Origin: Phaeobacter piscinae
GTDB lineage: Bacteria > Pseudomonadota > Alphaproteobacteria > Rhodobacterales > Rhodobacteraceae
Length of the DNA stretch: 64,000 nucleotides
NCBI RefSeq assembly: GCF_002407245.1
Contig: NZ_CP010681.1
Location: forward strand, 310,001-374,000
Reading direction: 5' to 3'
Shown: positions 25,681-34,655 of the stretch, piece by piece
Numbering within the stretch: the first letter of the stretch is position 1
Layout: each line of letters starts with the position of its first letter
Notes under the pieces: model-generated
Told to the model about the DNA's origin: nothing
The model's input: only the letters and a program-made list of their open reading frames with translations
The model's database searches: none
Program-made: the position numbers and the translations under genes

Positions 25681-26322
25681 ATGCTTCGCTATGTATATGC
25701 ACACGACCTGCACCAGCACCGTGAATTGGCCCATTCGATGTTTGTGGACCGCGCCGATCAATTCAAGACGCGGCTCGGGTGGGATGTCTCGGTAGATGCT
25801 CAAGGAGAAGAGCGCGATGAATATGATGCGCTTGATCCGCTTTATGTGATTTGGGAGCAGGCTGATGGCCGCCACGGTGGCTCGATGCGGTTCCTGCCTT
25901 CCACTGGTCCGATCATGGTAAACGATGTCTTTCCTGAACTGACTGGAGGCGACGCGATCTGTAGCCCGCTGATCTGGGAATGTACGCGGTTCTGCCTGTC
26001 GCGTGATGTCAGTGGTAACGTCGCCGGGGCCCTGACCTTGGCCGGGCTGGAGATCATGCGCAACTTCAACATCGCCCATTTTGCAGGGGTGTTTGACCGT
26101 CGTATGGTCCGGATCTACCGGTCGCTTGGTTTTAGTCCGGACGTCATTGGCACCATGGGCGAGGGGCGGGACCGGATCTGCCTCGGCCTTTGGGATTATT
26201 CGTCGGAAACCTATCACCGCGTTGCACAGAAGGCGGGTATTCAGCCAGAGCTGTCGACATTGTGGTTTGATCGTTCGTTTGGCGGGGCAGAGGAGCCTGG
26301 ACCCGTCGCCCTGACCGGCTGA
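25681..26322 (+). CDS. luxI: acyl-homoserine-lactone synthase (LuxI family)
   Basis: 213 aa. Makes N-acyl-homoserine lactone from SAM and an acyl-ACP. Conserved residues are present: the N-terminal Arg-Phe-Trp triad in DRADQFKTRLGWDV, EYDALDPLYVI, the SMRFLPSTGP strand with its Arg, and WECTRFCLSRD. 94 bp after luxR on the same strand. Acyl chain specificity cannot be read from sequence. Symbol at family level. Confidence 0.93.
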   Translation: MLRYVYAHDLHQHRELAHSMFVDRADQFKTRLGWDVSVDAQGEERDEYDALDPLYVIWEQADGRHGGSMRFLPSTGPIMVNDVFPELTGGDAICSPLIWECTRFCLSRDVSGNVAGALTLAGLEIMRNFNIAHFAGVFDRRMVRIYRSLGFSPDVIGTMGEGRDRICLGLWDYSSETYHRVAQKAGIQPELSTLWFDRSFGGAEEPGPVALTG

Positions 26323-26379
26323 CGGCTGCGCTAAAGAGGACGTTAGAGGCAGACCTGACCGCTGCCAAAACCGGGACAT

Positions 26380-26413
26380 GCAGGGCCGTCTGCTCTGGTG
26401 CAGCCGGCCCTGC
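26380..26413 (+). terminator. GC-rich hairpin between luxI and the RecD-like gene
   Basis: Perfect 9-bp arms GCAGGGCCG (26380-26388) and CGGCCCTGC (26405-26413) with a 16-nt loop, 57 bp after luxI and 17 bp before the next gene. No T tract; it may act as a weak terminator or mRNA stabiliser. Confidence 0.4.
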
Positions 26414-26430
26414 CCCTGTAGGGTCGCGAC

Positions 26431-27969
26431 ATGAGCGCAGCACCCATAAAATTCTCCGATGATCAGGCGGTTGCCTTTGATCGCGTCAGCAGTCTTCTTC
26501 ATGACGCGGGGGTCGATCTGGAAGATGATCTGCTACACCCGCCGCGTGGTGACGGCGGTGCAATGGCTGTGATCGGCAAGGCCGGTTCCGGCAAAACGCT
26601 GTTGCTGGCGGAGCTGTACAAGGCACTGGAGAAAGCCGGTGTTGAAGTCGTATCGGGCGACTATGAAAGCCGGAAGAAAAACGAGGACCGCCGCACGCTT
26701 GCGATCCTGGCGCCGACAAACAAAGCGGCCAGTGTTCTACGCCTGCGGGGTGTGCCTGCAACCACGATTCACCGAATTCTCTACACGCCGGTCTATGATC
26801 CTGAATACGAGCGAATTGCCGAATGGCTAGCCGGTAGCGGTGACGAGCCGGAAATTGAAGGGTTGACCGAGGAGGCGCTGGCCCGTGCCAAAGCCTTCTA
26901 TGAGCGCAATAAATCCATCCCGGGCGCCTTGGCGGCTGCCGGGCTGCGGGGGTCCGATTTCATCACCGGCTGGAAACGCCGAGAGGAGCCGCTGGACATC
27001 GGCTTTATCGATGAGGCCTCCATGCTGGATGACCGCCAGTTTCAGGATCTGAAGGAGATTTTTCCGACATTGTTGCTGTTCGGAGATCCCGCACAGCTGG
27101 CGCCAGTGAACCAATCAGGTGCGATGGTCTTTGAGACACTGCCGGAAGAGCGCAAGCTGATCCTCAACCGCATACACCGCCAGGAGGTCGGCAACCCTAT
27201 TCTGGATCTTGCCCATGCGCTTGCAGATCCCGACGTCGGCTTTGAGGATTTTGAGCGTATGGTCGAAGATCTCTCCCGCCAGGATGAGCGCGTCGTCTGG
27301 GGCCAGCGGGTGGAGGTGGATTTGATGGCGCGTTCCCCGGTCTTGGTCTGGCGCAACAACACCCGAATTCGGCTGATCAACGCCTTCAGAAATGTGCATG
27401 GTGCCCCGGAAGACAGTCTGCTGGCGGGCGAACCGCTGATCTGTGATGGCATTGAACTGCCGATGAAACACCGCAAGAAACGGTTGGATCTGGAGGCCCG
27501 TGGTCTGATCAAGGGCGCCCAGGTGATCTATCTCGGGCCGGGCCGGAAACCGGGGTTTTCGCGTCTTCATGTGATGGGAGCAGAAGATCCGCAGGTGTCC
27601 GCCGCGTCAATTGTGAAGATCGAGAAACCCGAAGAAGAAGAGCCCTTCATTCCGTTTGCCGCGCGTATGGGGGCCGCGTTTCTGCATGGGGCAGCGGTCA
27701 CCATTCACAAGGCCCAAGGGTCGCAGTGGCCAACGGCACAGGTTTTTGCCCCGGACATCTACGCGGCTGCGCGGATGGGACGGGTGGAGGCTGGTCAGCC
27801 CCTGTGGAAGCGGTTGACCTATGTCGCCATCACACGGGCACAGGAACGGCTTATCTGGGTGGTGCGCAACCGTCTGGCAAAGCCAACCGGCCCGCTGCAG
27901 GTGGACGACCTGCGCGCAGCACCAGCCAGCGCTCTGACATTGGAAATGCAGGAGGACAGCCCGGTATGA
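26431..27969 (+). CDS. RecD-like ATP-dependent helicase/exonuclease-type AAA protein
   Basis: 512 aa. Superfamily 1 helicase motifs in order: Walker A IGKAGSGKT near residues 48-56, motif Ia LAPTNKAASVLR, motif II IDEASM, motif III GDPAQLAPV, a UvrD-C2-type C-terminal end with TIHKAQGSQWP and LTYVAITRAQERLIWV. Resembles the RecD2-like exonuclease family often annotated as ATP-dependent exoDNAse; a DNA repair role is likely. Its last bases overlap the SDR start by 4 nt (ATGA). Confidence 0.88.
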   Translation: MSAAPIKFSDDQAVAFDRVSSLLHDAGVDLEDDLLHPPRGDGGAMAVIGKAGSGKTLLLAELYKALEKAGVEVVSGDYESRKKNEDRRTLAILAPTNKAASVLRLRGVPATTIHRILYTPVYDPEYERIAEWLAGSGDEPEIEGLTEEALARAKAFYERNKSIPGALAAAGLRGSDFITGWKRREEPLDIGFIDEASMLDDRQFQDLKEIFPTLLLFGDPAQLAPVNQSGAMVFETLPEERKLILNRIHRQEVGNPILDLAHALADPDVGFEDFERMVEDLSRQDERVVWGQRVEVDLMARSPVLVWRNNTRIRLINAFRNVHGAPEDSLLAGEPLICDGIELPMKHRKKRLDLEARGLIKGAQVIYLGPGRKPGFSRLHVMGAEDPQVSAASIVKIEKPEEEEPFIPFAARMGAAFLHGAAVTIHKAQGSQWPTAQVFAPDIYAAARMGRVEAGQPLWKRLTYVAITRAQERLIWVVRNRLAKPTGPLQVDDLRAAPASALTLEMQEDSPV

Positions 27970-28724
27970 GCGCAATGGACGAAACCTCCAGGCGTACGAT
28001 CCTGATCACCGGTGCAAGTTCTGGTATCGGTCGTGCCGTAGCTGAGGTGTTTCTGGAGAAAGGCTGGCAGGTTGGCCTGTTGGCGCGTCGTGCAGAGCAG
28101 TTGGAAGAAGTCGCACAGGGGCGTGACACAGCTCATGTTCTACCCGCTGATGTGACAGACTCAGACGCAGTGGACCAAGCGTTTGATTGCTTTGCAAAGC
28201 GGGTAGGGCGGTTGGATGTGCTGTTCAACAATGCCGGTATATTTACCCCTTCGGGCACCATTGACGAGATTGAGCTGGAAGATTGGTTTGCCGCTGTCAA
28301 TGTGAACTTAAACGGTATGTTTTTGGCAGCGCGCGCGGCCTTTCGCCAGATGCGCCGGCAATCACCACAGGGCGGCCGGATCATCAACAACGGATCCATC
28401 GCGGCCCATGTGCCGCGCCCAAGATCAACGCCCTATGCCGCGACAAAATCCGCGATTACCGGGCTGACCCGTAGCCTGTCGTTGGACGGGCGCCCCTTTC
28501 AGATTGCCTGCGGGCAAATTGATATTGGAAACGCACGCACCCCCATGGTGGAAGATTTGAGCGCGCGCCAGATTGCAGCAGATCCGACAGCCGCACCAAT
28601 GGAGACTTTTGCTGTGGCAGATGCCGCACAGTCAGTGCTGCATATGGCAGATCTGCCGCTTGAGGCGAATGTGCAATTCATGACGGTCATGGCGACGACC
28701 ATGCCCTATATCGGACGCGGCTAG
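27966..28724 (+). CDS. short-chain dehydrogenase/reductase (SDR) family oxidoreductase
   Basis: 252 aa. Classical SDR: cofactor loop TGASSGIG at residues 15-22, NNAG in LFNNAGIFTPSG, catalytic Ser in NNGSIAAHV and Tyr/Lys in YAATKSA. The ATG overlaps the preceding stop (ATGA), so translation is coupled to the RecD-like gene, an unusual functional pairing. The substrate is unknown. Confidence 0.9.
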   Translation: MSAMDETSRRTILITGASSGIGRAVAEVFLEKGWQVGLLARRAEQLEEVAQGRDTAHVLPADVTDSDAVDQAFDCFAKRVGRLDVLFNNAGIFTPSGTIDEIELEDWFAAVNVNLNGMFLAARAAFRQMRRQSPQGGRIINNGSIAAHVPRPRSTPYAATKSAITGLTRSLSLDGRPFQIACGQIDIGNARTPMVEDLSARQIAADPTAAPMETFAVADAAQSVLHMADLPLEANVQFMTVMATTMPYIGRG

Positions 28725-28790
28725 GCAAGACGCGGGCGGCTCCCGCCCGGTACGATACCAGCAAGCTGGCAACGCACCCGTTGGGGGTGG

Positions 28791-28809
28791 CGCCGCGCTT
28801 TGCGCGGCG
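28791..28809. terminator. GC hairpin in a convergent intergenic region
   Basis: CGCCGCGC (28791-28798) and GCGCGGCG (28802-28809) with a 3-nt loop, between the convergent SDR and TIGR02186 genes. No T tract. Possible terminator for either gene. Confidence 0.35.
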
Positions 28810-28819
28810 GGGGCTGTCC

Positions 28820-29710
28820 TTAACTCCTGCGCAGGAGGCGGAAGGCGGCGGAAGCACCCCAACCTGCGGCGATCGCAATGGCCAATGACATCAAACCGTA
28901 GAGAAACGGCTGTTCGCGCGACATCGCGTAGAGAAAACGCTCCAGCCCCACCTTGCGCACATCTATGCTGGTTTCGTACTGCGCCACCACTGATCCCCCG
29001 CGGGTAAGCAGGATGCGCGTGCTATAAGCCCCTTCGGTCAGGTCGGCAGGCATGTCAATCGCGGTGCGAAACAAGGTCTGCTGATCCACCGCGACGGTAT
29101 TTTCCCGTAGCGAGTAGAGATCATTGTCTGAGCGGATGCGGATCACGGCTTCGGCGAATTGCTGGGCACCACGGATGTGCATCCCCGCCCCAACCGAGCG
29201 GATCGCACGACCCACCGACACCCGATACCGCAGATCTTCGGTATCGCTCAGCACCTGCGAGAGGGGCGCGCTGGTGGCGACCGCATAAAAACTGGGGGCC
29301 GAATCCACCAGAACGCTGTCAGTATTGACCCAAATGCCCAGCTTTTTCTCCTTGCGCCGAACCATCACCGGAGACGCCGGGCCGGACACCGCGACAATCA
29401 CCTCAAGCGGGTCATCCTGCGGGATCGGTGCCTCGCGCTTCACGGCGCCAAAGATCAGGATCTCCGAGCCGTCAAAGTTGGCAGTGATGGCCACACGGTC
29501 CTGGCTGAGTCCCAGGACAACCTCTTCGCGCGGTCCGGCTGCGGGTTCAGTGTCGGCTAGGTTGGTGGCGGTTTGCGCTGCCGTTGGGGCTGAGGCAAGT
29601 GGCGTGAACGGCATCGCCAAGAAGACTGCTGCACAAAGCCGTCGACTGGCGCCGCGCCAGCCTGAGCGCACCTTGATTTGGTGATTACGATGGGTAGCGC
29701 AACGGAGCAT
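28820..29710 (-). CDS. TIGR02186 family exported membrane protein
   Basis: 296 aa from the ATG at 29710, one base after the stop of the exporter gene upstream. The N-terminus has a basic stretch and hydrophobic signal (LCAAVFLAMPFTPLASA). The middle is a beta-rich extracytoplasmic domain (EEVVLGLSQDRVAITANFDG; SVGRAIRSVGAG), and a C-terminal membrane helix (FLYGLMSLAIAIAAGWGASA) follows. This alphaproteobacterial family typically accompanies a TauE/SafE permease, as here, suggesting an accessory role; its function is not established. Confidence 0.88.
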   Translation of the reverse strand: MLRCATHRNHQIKVRSGWRGASRRLCAAVFLAMPFTPLASAPTAAQTATNLADTEPAAGPREEVVLGLSQDRVAITANFDGSEILIFGAVKREAPIPQDDPLEVIVAVSGPASPVMVRRKEKKLGIWVNTDSVLVDSAPSFYAVATSAPLSQVLSDTEDLRYRVSVGRAIRSVGAGMHIRGAQQFAEAVIRIRSDNDLYSLRENTVAVDQQTLFRTAIDMPADLTEGAYSTRILLTRGGSVVAQYETSIDVRKVGLERFLYAMSREQPFLYGLMSLAIAIAAGWGASAAFRLLRRS

Positions 29711-29711
29711 C

Positions 29712-30635
29712 TTAATGGCCCCCGTCGCTGCCGAGCGAGTAGAGCTCGGACGGCATGAGCAAGAGGTCCAGACCAAGCTTGACACAGACCACGATCACCA
29801 TGAGGGCGAGCAGGATACGCAACTGCTCCGCCTTCAGATAAACCCCAATCCGAGTGCCGATCTGCGCACCGATGACGCCGCCGACCAGCAACAGAACCGC
29901 AAGGACGATATCCACAGTGTAGTTCGTGGTGGCGTGTAGCATGGTGGTGAAGGCCGTCACCAGAATGATCTGGAACAGCGATGTGCCCACAACAACTTTG
30001 GTTGGCATGCCTAGAATATAGATCATCGCTGGCACCATGATGAAACCACCACCAACCCCCATGATCGCTGCCAGAATACCAACAACGACACCGACCAGTA
30101 GTGGTGGAATGACCGAAATGTAGAGACCAGACGTGCGAAATCGCATCTTAAATGGCAGAGCATGGACCCAACCACGCTGTCTGCGGGGCGCTGGCGCCGC
30201 ACCTGCGGAGGCCTTGGATTTTCGGATTGCGTTCAGGCTTTCGACGAACATCAACCCGCCAACCACGCCAAGGAAGACGACATAGCAGAGTTTGACCAGT
30301 AGATCGACCTGACCAAGCGCCTTGAGATAGTTGAAGACCACCACCCCGAGCGCAGCGCCCAGCAGACCTCCGGCTTGCAGGACCAGACCCATCTTGATGT
30401 CGACGGTTCGCCGCCTGAAATGCGCAAGAACGCCGGAAAAAGAGGAGGCGACGATCTGATTGGCCTCGGTAGCTACGGCAACTGCCGGGGGGATACCAAT
30501 GAAAAACAAGAGCGGCGTCATCAGAAAGCCGCCGCCAACCCCGAACATGCCGGACAGGATGCCGACCATACCGCCGAGCCCCAGAAGCAGGAATGCGTTG
30601 ACCGACACCTCGGCGATGGGAAGATAAATCTGCAT
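29712..30635 (-). CDS. TauE/SafE family sulfite/organosulfonate exporter-like permease
   Basis: 307 aa from the ATG at 30635; longer frames upstream (to 30833) have no homology character. Two internally repeated halves each carry the family signature: GMFGVGGGFLMTPLL and AIMGVGGGFIMVPAM. About eight membrane helices with a basic cytoplasmic loop (residues near 150) between halves. Translationally coupled to the TIGR02186 gene. Substrate unknown, sulfite or a small organic anion is plausible. Confidence 0.9.
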   Translation of the reverse strand: MQIYLPIAEVSVNAFLLLGLGGMVGILSGMFGVGGGFLMTPLLFFIGIPPAVAVATEANQIVASSFSGVLAHFRRRTVDIKMGLVLQAGGLLGAALGVVVFNYLKALGQVDLLVKLCYVVFLGVVGGLMFVESLNAIRKSKASAGAAPAPRRQRGWVHALPFKMRFRTSGLYISVIPPLLVGVVVGILAAIMGVGGGFIMVPAMIYILGMPTKVVVGTSLFQIILVTAFTTMLHATTNYTVDIVLAVLLLVGGVIGAQIGTRIGVYLKAEQLRILLALMVIVVCVKLGLDLLLMPSELYSLGSDGGH

Positions 30636-30794
30636 ATCAGTGTTAGACCGCAGCACCTGCGTAAAATCAACTGTCGATGCCGCTGTGCAGAAAACAGGAC
30701 TGATGCTGTGGGGAAAACTGGACCTATGATTTTCGGCAGGGGGTCGGTGCTGTTGATTGCTGTTCGACGTGTGCAAGTAGAGTGAAACGCAAAA

Positions 30795-30814
30795 CGCCCG
30801 GCCATGGCCGGGCG
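30795..30814 (-). terminator. terminator of the BMP-type ABC transporter operon
   Basis: Perfect stem CGCCCGGCC (30795-30803) / GGCCGGGCG (30806-30814). On the minus strand it is followed by TTTTGCG. Located about 55 bp after the last permease stop. Confidence 0.85.
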
Positions 30815-30867
30815 CTCGACGATGTTTCCGCACAGTCCCAAGGGACTATGCGGAATGGAGCTGGATA

Positions 30868-31836
30868 TCAGCGCTCCTTGACGTAGGGCTCACCGCCGGC
30901 CTTGGGCGGTACAGCCTTGCCAACAAAGCCAGCCAAAATCACGACTGTCAGAATGTAGGGCAACGCGTCCATCATCTGTACCGGGATCACAAAGGTCCCG
31001 ATTTCGATGTTCTGAAACCGGAGGGCAACCGCTTGCAGGAGGCCGAACAGAAGGCAGGCTCCAAGCGCATGCCACGGACGCCACTTCGCAAAAATCAGCG
31101 CTGCCAAGGCAATGAAGCCCCGGCCTGCGGTCATGTCCTTCACAAACCCGGCCTGAAGTGCGGTCGCAAGATATGCACCTGCGATCCCGCAAAGGAGGCC
31201 GCAGATCATCACGGCAGCGTAACGCAGCCCGACCACGGACACACCGGCGGTATCAACGGCTGCCGGGTTCTCCCCAACGGCGCGCAGGCGCAGGCCAAAG
31301 CGGGTGCCAAACAGGATCCATGCGGTCGCGGGAACCGCTAGGAAGGCCAAGTAAACCAGCACGGAGTGGCCAGACAGCAGCTCGCTATAGATCGGGCCCA
31401 GTACCGGCACATCCGCCAGTGCATCCGCAAACGGCAGATTGAGTGGTTCAAAACGACCACCTGAGAACAGGGACGGGGTACGACCGCCCTGCTGGAACCA
31501 GTCCTGCGCAATCAGCACCGTCATGCCGGCAGCGAGGAAGTTGATCGCCACACCGGAGATCAGCTGGTTGCCACGGAAAGTGATCGAGGCAAGGCCGTGC
31601 AGCCCGCTGAGGACCAATGAAGAGGCGATACCGGCCAAAAGGCCCAGCCAGACATTCCCCGTGGTCGCGGCAACCGCAGCGGAGAAAAATGCAGCCATCA
31701 GCATCTTGCCCTCAAGACCAATGTCGAAAATGCCCGCACGTTCAGAGAACAGACCTGCCAGACAGGCCAGGAGCAGCGGCGTGGCAAGGCGAACGGTGCT
31801 GTCAAGCACCTGGATCAGAGTCAGAAAATCCATCAC
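30868..31836 (-). CDS. ABC transporter permease (BMP/nucleoside-type, second subunit)
   Basis: 322 aa, about nine hydrophobic helices. BPD_transp_2 family features: GLEGKMLMAAFFSA near the N-terminus, GVAINFLAAGMT, and GFIALAALIFAKWRPWHAL. Pairs with the permease encoded just upstream; start overlaps its stop by 4 bases (ATGA). With the two-domain ATPase and the BMP-type binding protein it forms a predicted importer for purine nucleosides or related compounds. Last gene of the operon, followed by a terminator. Confidence 0.92.
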   Translation of the reverse strand: MMDFLTLIQVLDSTVRLATPLLLACLAGLFSERAGIFDIGLEGKMLMAAFFSAAVAATTGNVWLGLLAGIASSLVLSGLHGLASITFRGNQLISGVAINFLAAGMTVLIAQDWFQQGGRTPSLFSGGRFEPLNLPFADALADVPVLGPIYSELLSGHSVLVYLAFLAVPATAWILFGTRFGLRLRAVGENPAAVDTAGVSVVGLRYAAVMICGLLCGIAGAYLATALQAGFVKDMTAGRGFIALAALIFAKWRPWHALGACLLFGLLQAVALRFQNIEIGTFVIPVQMMDALPYILTVVILAGFVGKAVPPKAGGEPYVKER

Positions 31837-32927
31837 GCTTTCCCCCGGCGCAGAGCGAGGAAGATCCGCTCCAGCGGGCCTCTCACCATATTGTCCAATG
31901 CGCCCGTGAACAGGATCACCAGGGCCTGAATGACCACGATCAATTCGCGCGGGATGCTGGTCCAGAGCGCCAGTTCAGCGCCACCCTGATAGAGGAAGCC
32001 GAACAGGATCGCGGCAAGGAACACACCAAAGGGATGGCTGCGCCCCATAAGAGCCACGGCGATGCCGATGAAACCGGCGCCTTCGGTGGAGTTCAGAACC
32101 AGACGCTCTGCCTCCCCCATCACATTGTTGGTAGCCATCATACCGGCCAGACCGCCTGAGATCAGCATGGCAATCATGGTGATCTTGACCGGTGAAATCC
32201 CGGCATAGAGCGCGCCATATTCAGAGTTGCCATAGGCCCGAATTTCATAGCCAAGCTTGGTGCGCCAGATTAGCAGCCAGACGGCGATACAGGCACCAAC
32301 AGCCACAAGAAAACTGACATTTGCTGGCGCCGCCTTGGAAAACTCGATGCCGATAGGCGCCAGAAGTTCATGCAGTGACGGCAGGTGAACGGCTTCAGGA
32401 AAGCGGGCTGTGGCTGGATCCATTGATCCTTCTGGGCGCAGCAGGTTCACCAGCACATAGTTCAGCACCGCAGCAGCGATGAAGTTGAACATAATGGTGG
32501 TGATCACGATGTGGCTGCCGCGCTTTGCCTGAAGATAGGCTGGAATGGCCGCCCAGGCTGCCCCGAACAGCGCAGCACCAAGGCTGGCAAAGATCAATGC
32601 AAGCGACCAATGTGGCCACGGGATATAAAGACAGACCAGGGCGACCCCAAGGCCGCCGAGCATGGCTTGACCTTCACCGCCGATGTTGAACAGCCGCGCG
32701 TGGAAGGCCACGGAGACTGCCAGGCCCGTGAACAGGAAGTTGGTGGCGTAGTAGAGCGTATAGCCCCAGCCATAGGTTGATCCCAGCGCGCCGGATACCA
32801 TCAGGTTCACCGCGGCGATCGGGTCTTCACCAATGCCAAGGATCACCAAGGCAGACAGAATTGCGGCCAATATGAGACTGATCAGCGGGATCAGCACGAC
32901 ATCGGCCCATTTAGGCATCTTATCCAT
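31833..32927 (-). CDS. ABC transporter permease (BMP/nucleoside-type, first subunit)
   Basis: 364 aa with about ten membrane helices. Typical segments are FHARLFNIGGEGQAMLGGLG, IVITTIMFNFIAAAVLNY and GFIGIAVALMGRSHPFGVFLAAILFG. The start ATG abuts the ATPase stop (TAAATG). Operon partner of the gene at 30868-31836. Confidence 0.92.
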   Translation of the reverse strand: MDKMPKWADVVLIPLISLILAAILSALVILGIGEDPIAAVNLMVSGALGSTYGWGYTLYYATNFLFTGLAVSVAFHARLFNIGGEGQAMLGGLGVALVCLYIPWPHWSLALIFASLGAALFGAAWAAIPAYLQAKRGSHIVITTIMFNFIAAAVLNYVLVNLLRPEGSMDPATARFPEAVHLPSLHELLAPIGIEFSKAAPANVSFLVAVGACIAVWLLIWRTKLGYEIRAYGNSEYGALYAGISPVKITMIAMLISGGLAGMMATNNVMGEAERLVLNSTEGAGFIGIAVALMGRSHPFGVFLAAILFGFLYQGGAELALWTSIPRELIVVIQALVILFTGALDNMVRGPLERIFLALRRGKA

Positions 32928-34457
32928 TTACGCGGCCTCCCCCGCGACGCCGGCCATCAACAGGCCCAGCTCTTTCTCATCTGTCTGATCTGCCGGGCGT
33001 TCGCCCATGATCATCCCGTCAAACATCACAGCAACACGGTCGGCGAGCGATAGGATCTCTTCCAACTCGACCGAGACCAAGAGGATAGCTTTTCCCTGAT
33101 CGCGCAGTTCGACGATCTGCTTGTGAATAAACTCGATGGCACCGATATCGACGCCCCGTGTGGGCTGGCCGATCAGCAACAGCTCCGGGTTGCGCTCGAT
33201 TTCGCGGGCCACAACGATTTTCTGCTGATTGCCTCCGGAGAAATTCTTGGCAGCGAGCCATGGATCCGGCGGACGCACGTCAAACTTGGCCATCTTGGCT
33301 TCTGTATCGGCGCGCAGGGCGGCGTTGTTCATCAACAGACCGCGCTGGTACTCAGGGGCGTGGTGATAGCCGAATGCGACGTTTTCCCAGGCGTGGAAGT
33401 CCATGATCAGACCTTCGCGCTGGCGGTCTTCGGGAACATGGGCCACATGGGCTGCGCGACGGGCACGGGCGTCAGATCCGGCACCAGACAATGCCAAGGG
33501 CGCGCCATTAAGGCGAATGCTTCCCTGACCTTCACGCATGCCACCCAAGACTTCCATCAGCTCGGACTGGCCATTGCCCGCAACACCGGCGATCCCCAGG
33601 ATTTCTCCGGCTCGGACGGTCAGATCAATGTTCTTAACACGCGCGACACCGGCCTCATCAACAACGCTGAGATTCTCAATCTCGAGGATCGGTTTGCCAG
33701 GGGTCGCGGGGACCTTGTCGACGCGCAGCAGCACCTTGCGACCGACCATCAGCTCGGCCAGATGCTCGGGGCTGGTCTCGGCGGTCTTTACGGTGGCGGT
33801 CATCTCGCCACGGCGCATCACTGACACCGTGTCGGTATATTCCATGATCTCGCGCAGCTTGTGGGTGATCAGGATGATCGTTTTCCCCTCAGCGCGCAGC
33901 CGGTCCAGAATGCGGAACAGCTGATCTGCTTCTGCCGGGGTCAGCACGCCGGTCGGTTCATCCAGAATCAAAATGTCGGCCTGCCGGTAGAGCGCCTTCA
34001 GAATCTCGACGCGCTGTTGCATACCCACGCCGATTTCGTCGATGCGCGCATCAGGGTCAACGTTCAGCTCATACTCGGCTGCCAGATCCTTCAGCGATTT
34101 TCGCGCCTTGCTCAGCGATGGCTTTAGCAGCCCACCGTCCTCGGCACCCAGAATGATATTCTCCAGCACGGTGAAGTTTTCAACGAGCTTGAAGTGTTGG
34201 AACACCATGCCGATACCGGCTGAGATCGCCGCTTGGCTGTCGGGTATTTCGGTCCGTTTCCCGTGAATCCAAACCTCGCCTTTGTCGGCCTTGTAGAACC
34301 CGTAGAGGATGCTCATCAGCGTTGATTTGCCCGCTCCGTTTTCGCCGATAATCCCGTGGATCGTGCCAGGGGCAACACGGATTGAGATGTCCTTATTGGC
34401 CTGAACCGGGCCAAAGGCTTTGGAAATGCCTTTTAGTTCAATTGCTGGTGCCGTCAT
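32928..34457 (-). CDS. ABC transporter ATP-binding protein, two nucleotide-binding domains (BMP/nucleoside-type)
   Basis: 509 aa. The first domain has Walker A GENGAGKST near residues 38-46, a Q-loop (FQHFKLVENF), an atypical signature GVGMQQRVEI and Walker B ILILDEPT. The second has a degenerate Walker A (GVAGNGQSEL), a canonical FSGGNQQKIVVAREI and LLIGQPTRGVD. This asymmetric two-domain layout is that of sugar/nucleoside CUT2-like importers. It energises the two permeases downstream; the binding protein gene lies upstream beyond two strong hairpins. Confidence 0.93.
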   Translation of the reverse strand: MTAPAIELKGISKAFGPVQANKDISIRVAPGTIHGIIGENGAGKSTLMSILYGFYKADKGEVWIHGKRTEIPDSQAAISAGIGMVFQHFKLVENFTVLENIILGAEDGGLLKPSLSKARKSLKDLAAEYELNVDPDARIDEIGVGMQQRVEILKALYRQADILILDEPTGVLTPAEADQLFRILDRLRAEGKTIILITHKLREIMEYTDTVSVMRRGEMTATVKTAETSPEHLAELMVGRKVLLRVDKVPATPGKPILEIENLSVVDEAGVARVKNIDLTVRAGEILGIAGVAGNGQSELMEVLGGMREGQGSIRLNGAPLALSGAGSDARARRAAHVAHVPEDRQREGLIMDFHAWENVAFGYHHAPEYQRGLLMNNAALRADTEAKMAKFDVRPPDPWLAAKNFSGGNQQKIVVAREIERNPELLLIGQPTRGVDIGAIEFIHKQIVELRDQGKAILLVSVELEEILSLADRVAVMFDGMIMGERPADQTDEKELGLLMAGVAGEAA

Positions 34458-34556
34458 TCGGGCTCCCCTTATTCATCCTCGATCAGTTTGCACAGATCCC
34501 CGTCACAGCGACGGGCGGTTAACATGTGCATTTTAGCCAACCTAGGAAAAACCAAA

Positions 34557-34644
34557 CCCGGAGGCGGCAAAGGCGCAGCCTCCGGGCAATATGAAACCCC
34601 CGGTCACCACCATGATCGCAAGAGGATCACGGTGGGCCGGGGGG
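34557..34644 (-). promoter_or_regulatory. two hairpins between the binding protein and the ATPase genes
   Basis: CCCGGAGGC (34557-34565) / GCCTCCGGG (34578-34586) is perfect. A second, longer imperfect repeat pairs about 34596-34615 with 34624-34644. They stand in the 198-bp gap downstream of the binding-protein stop. Such hairpins commonly protect the upstream mRNA or cause partial termination, giving excess binding protein over the membrane components. Confidence 0.6.
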
Positions 34645-34655
34645 CAGTTCAGTGC

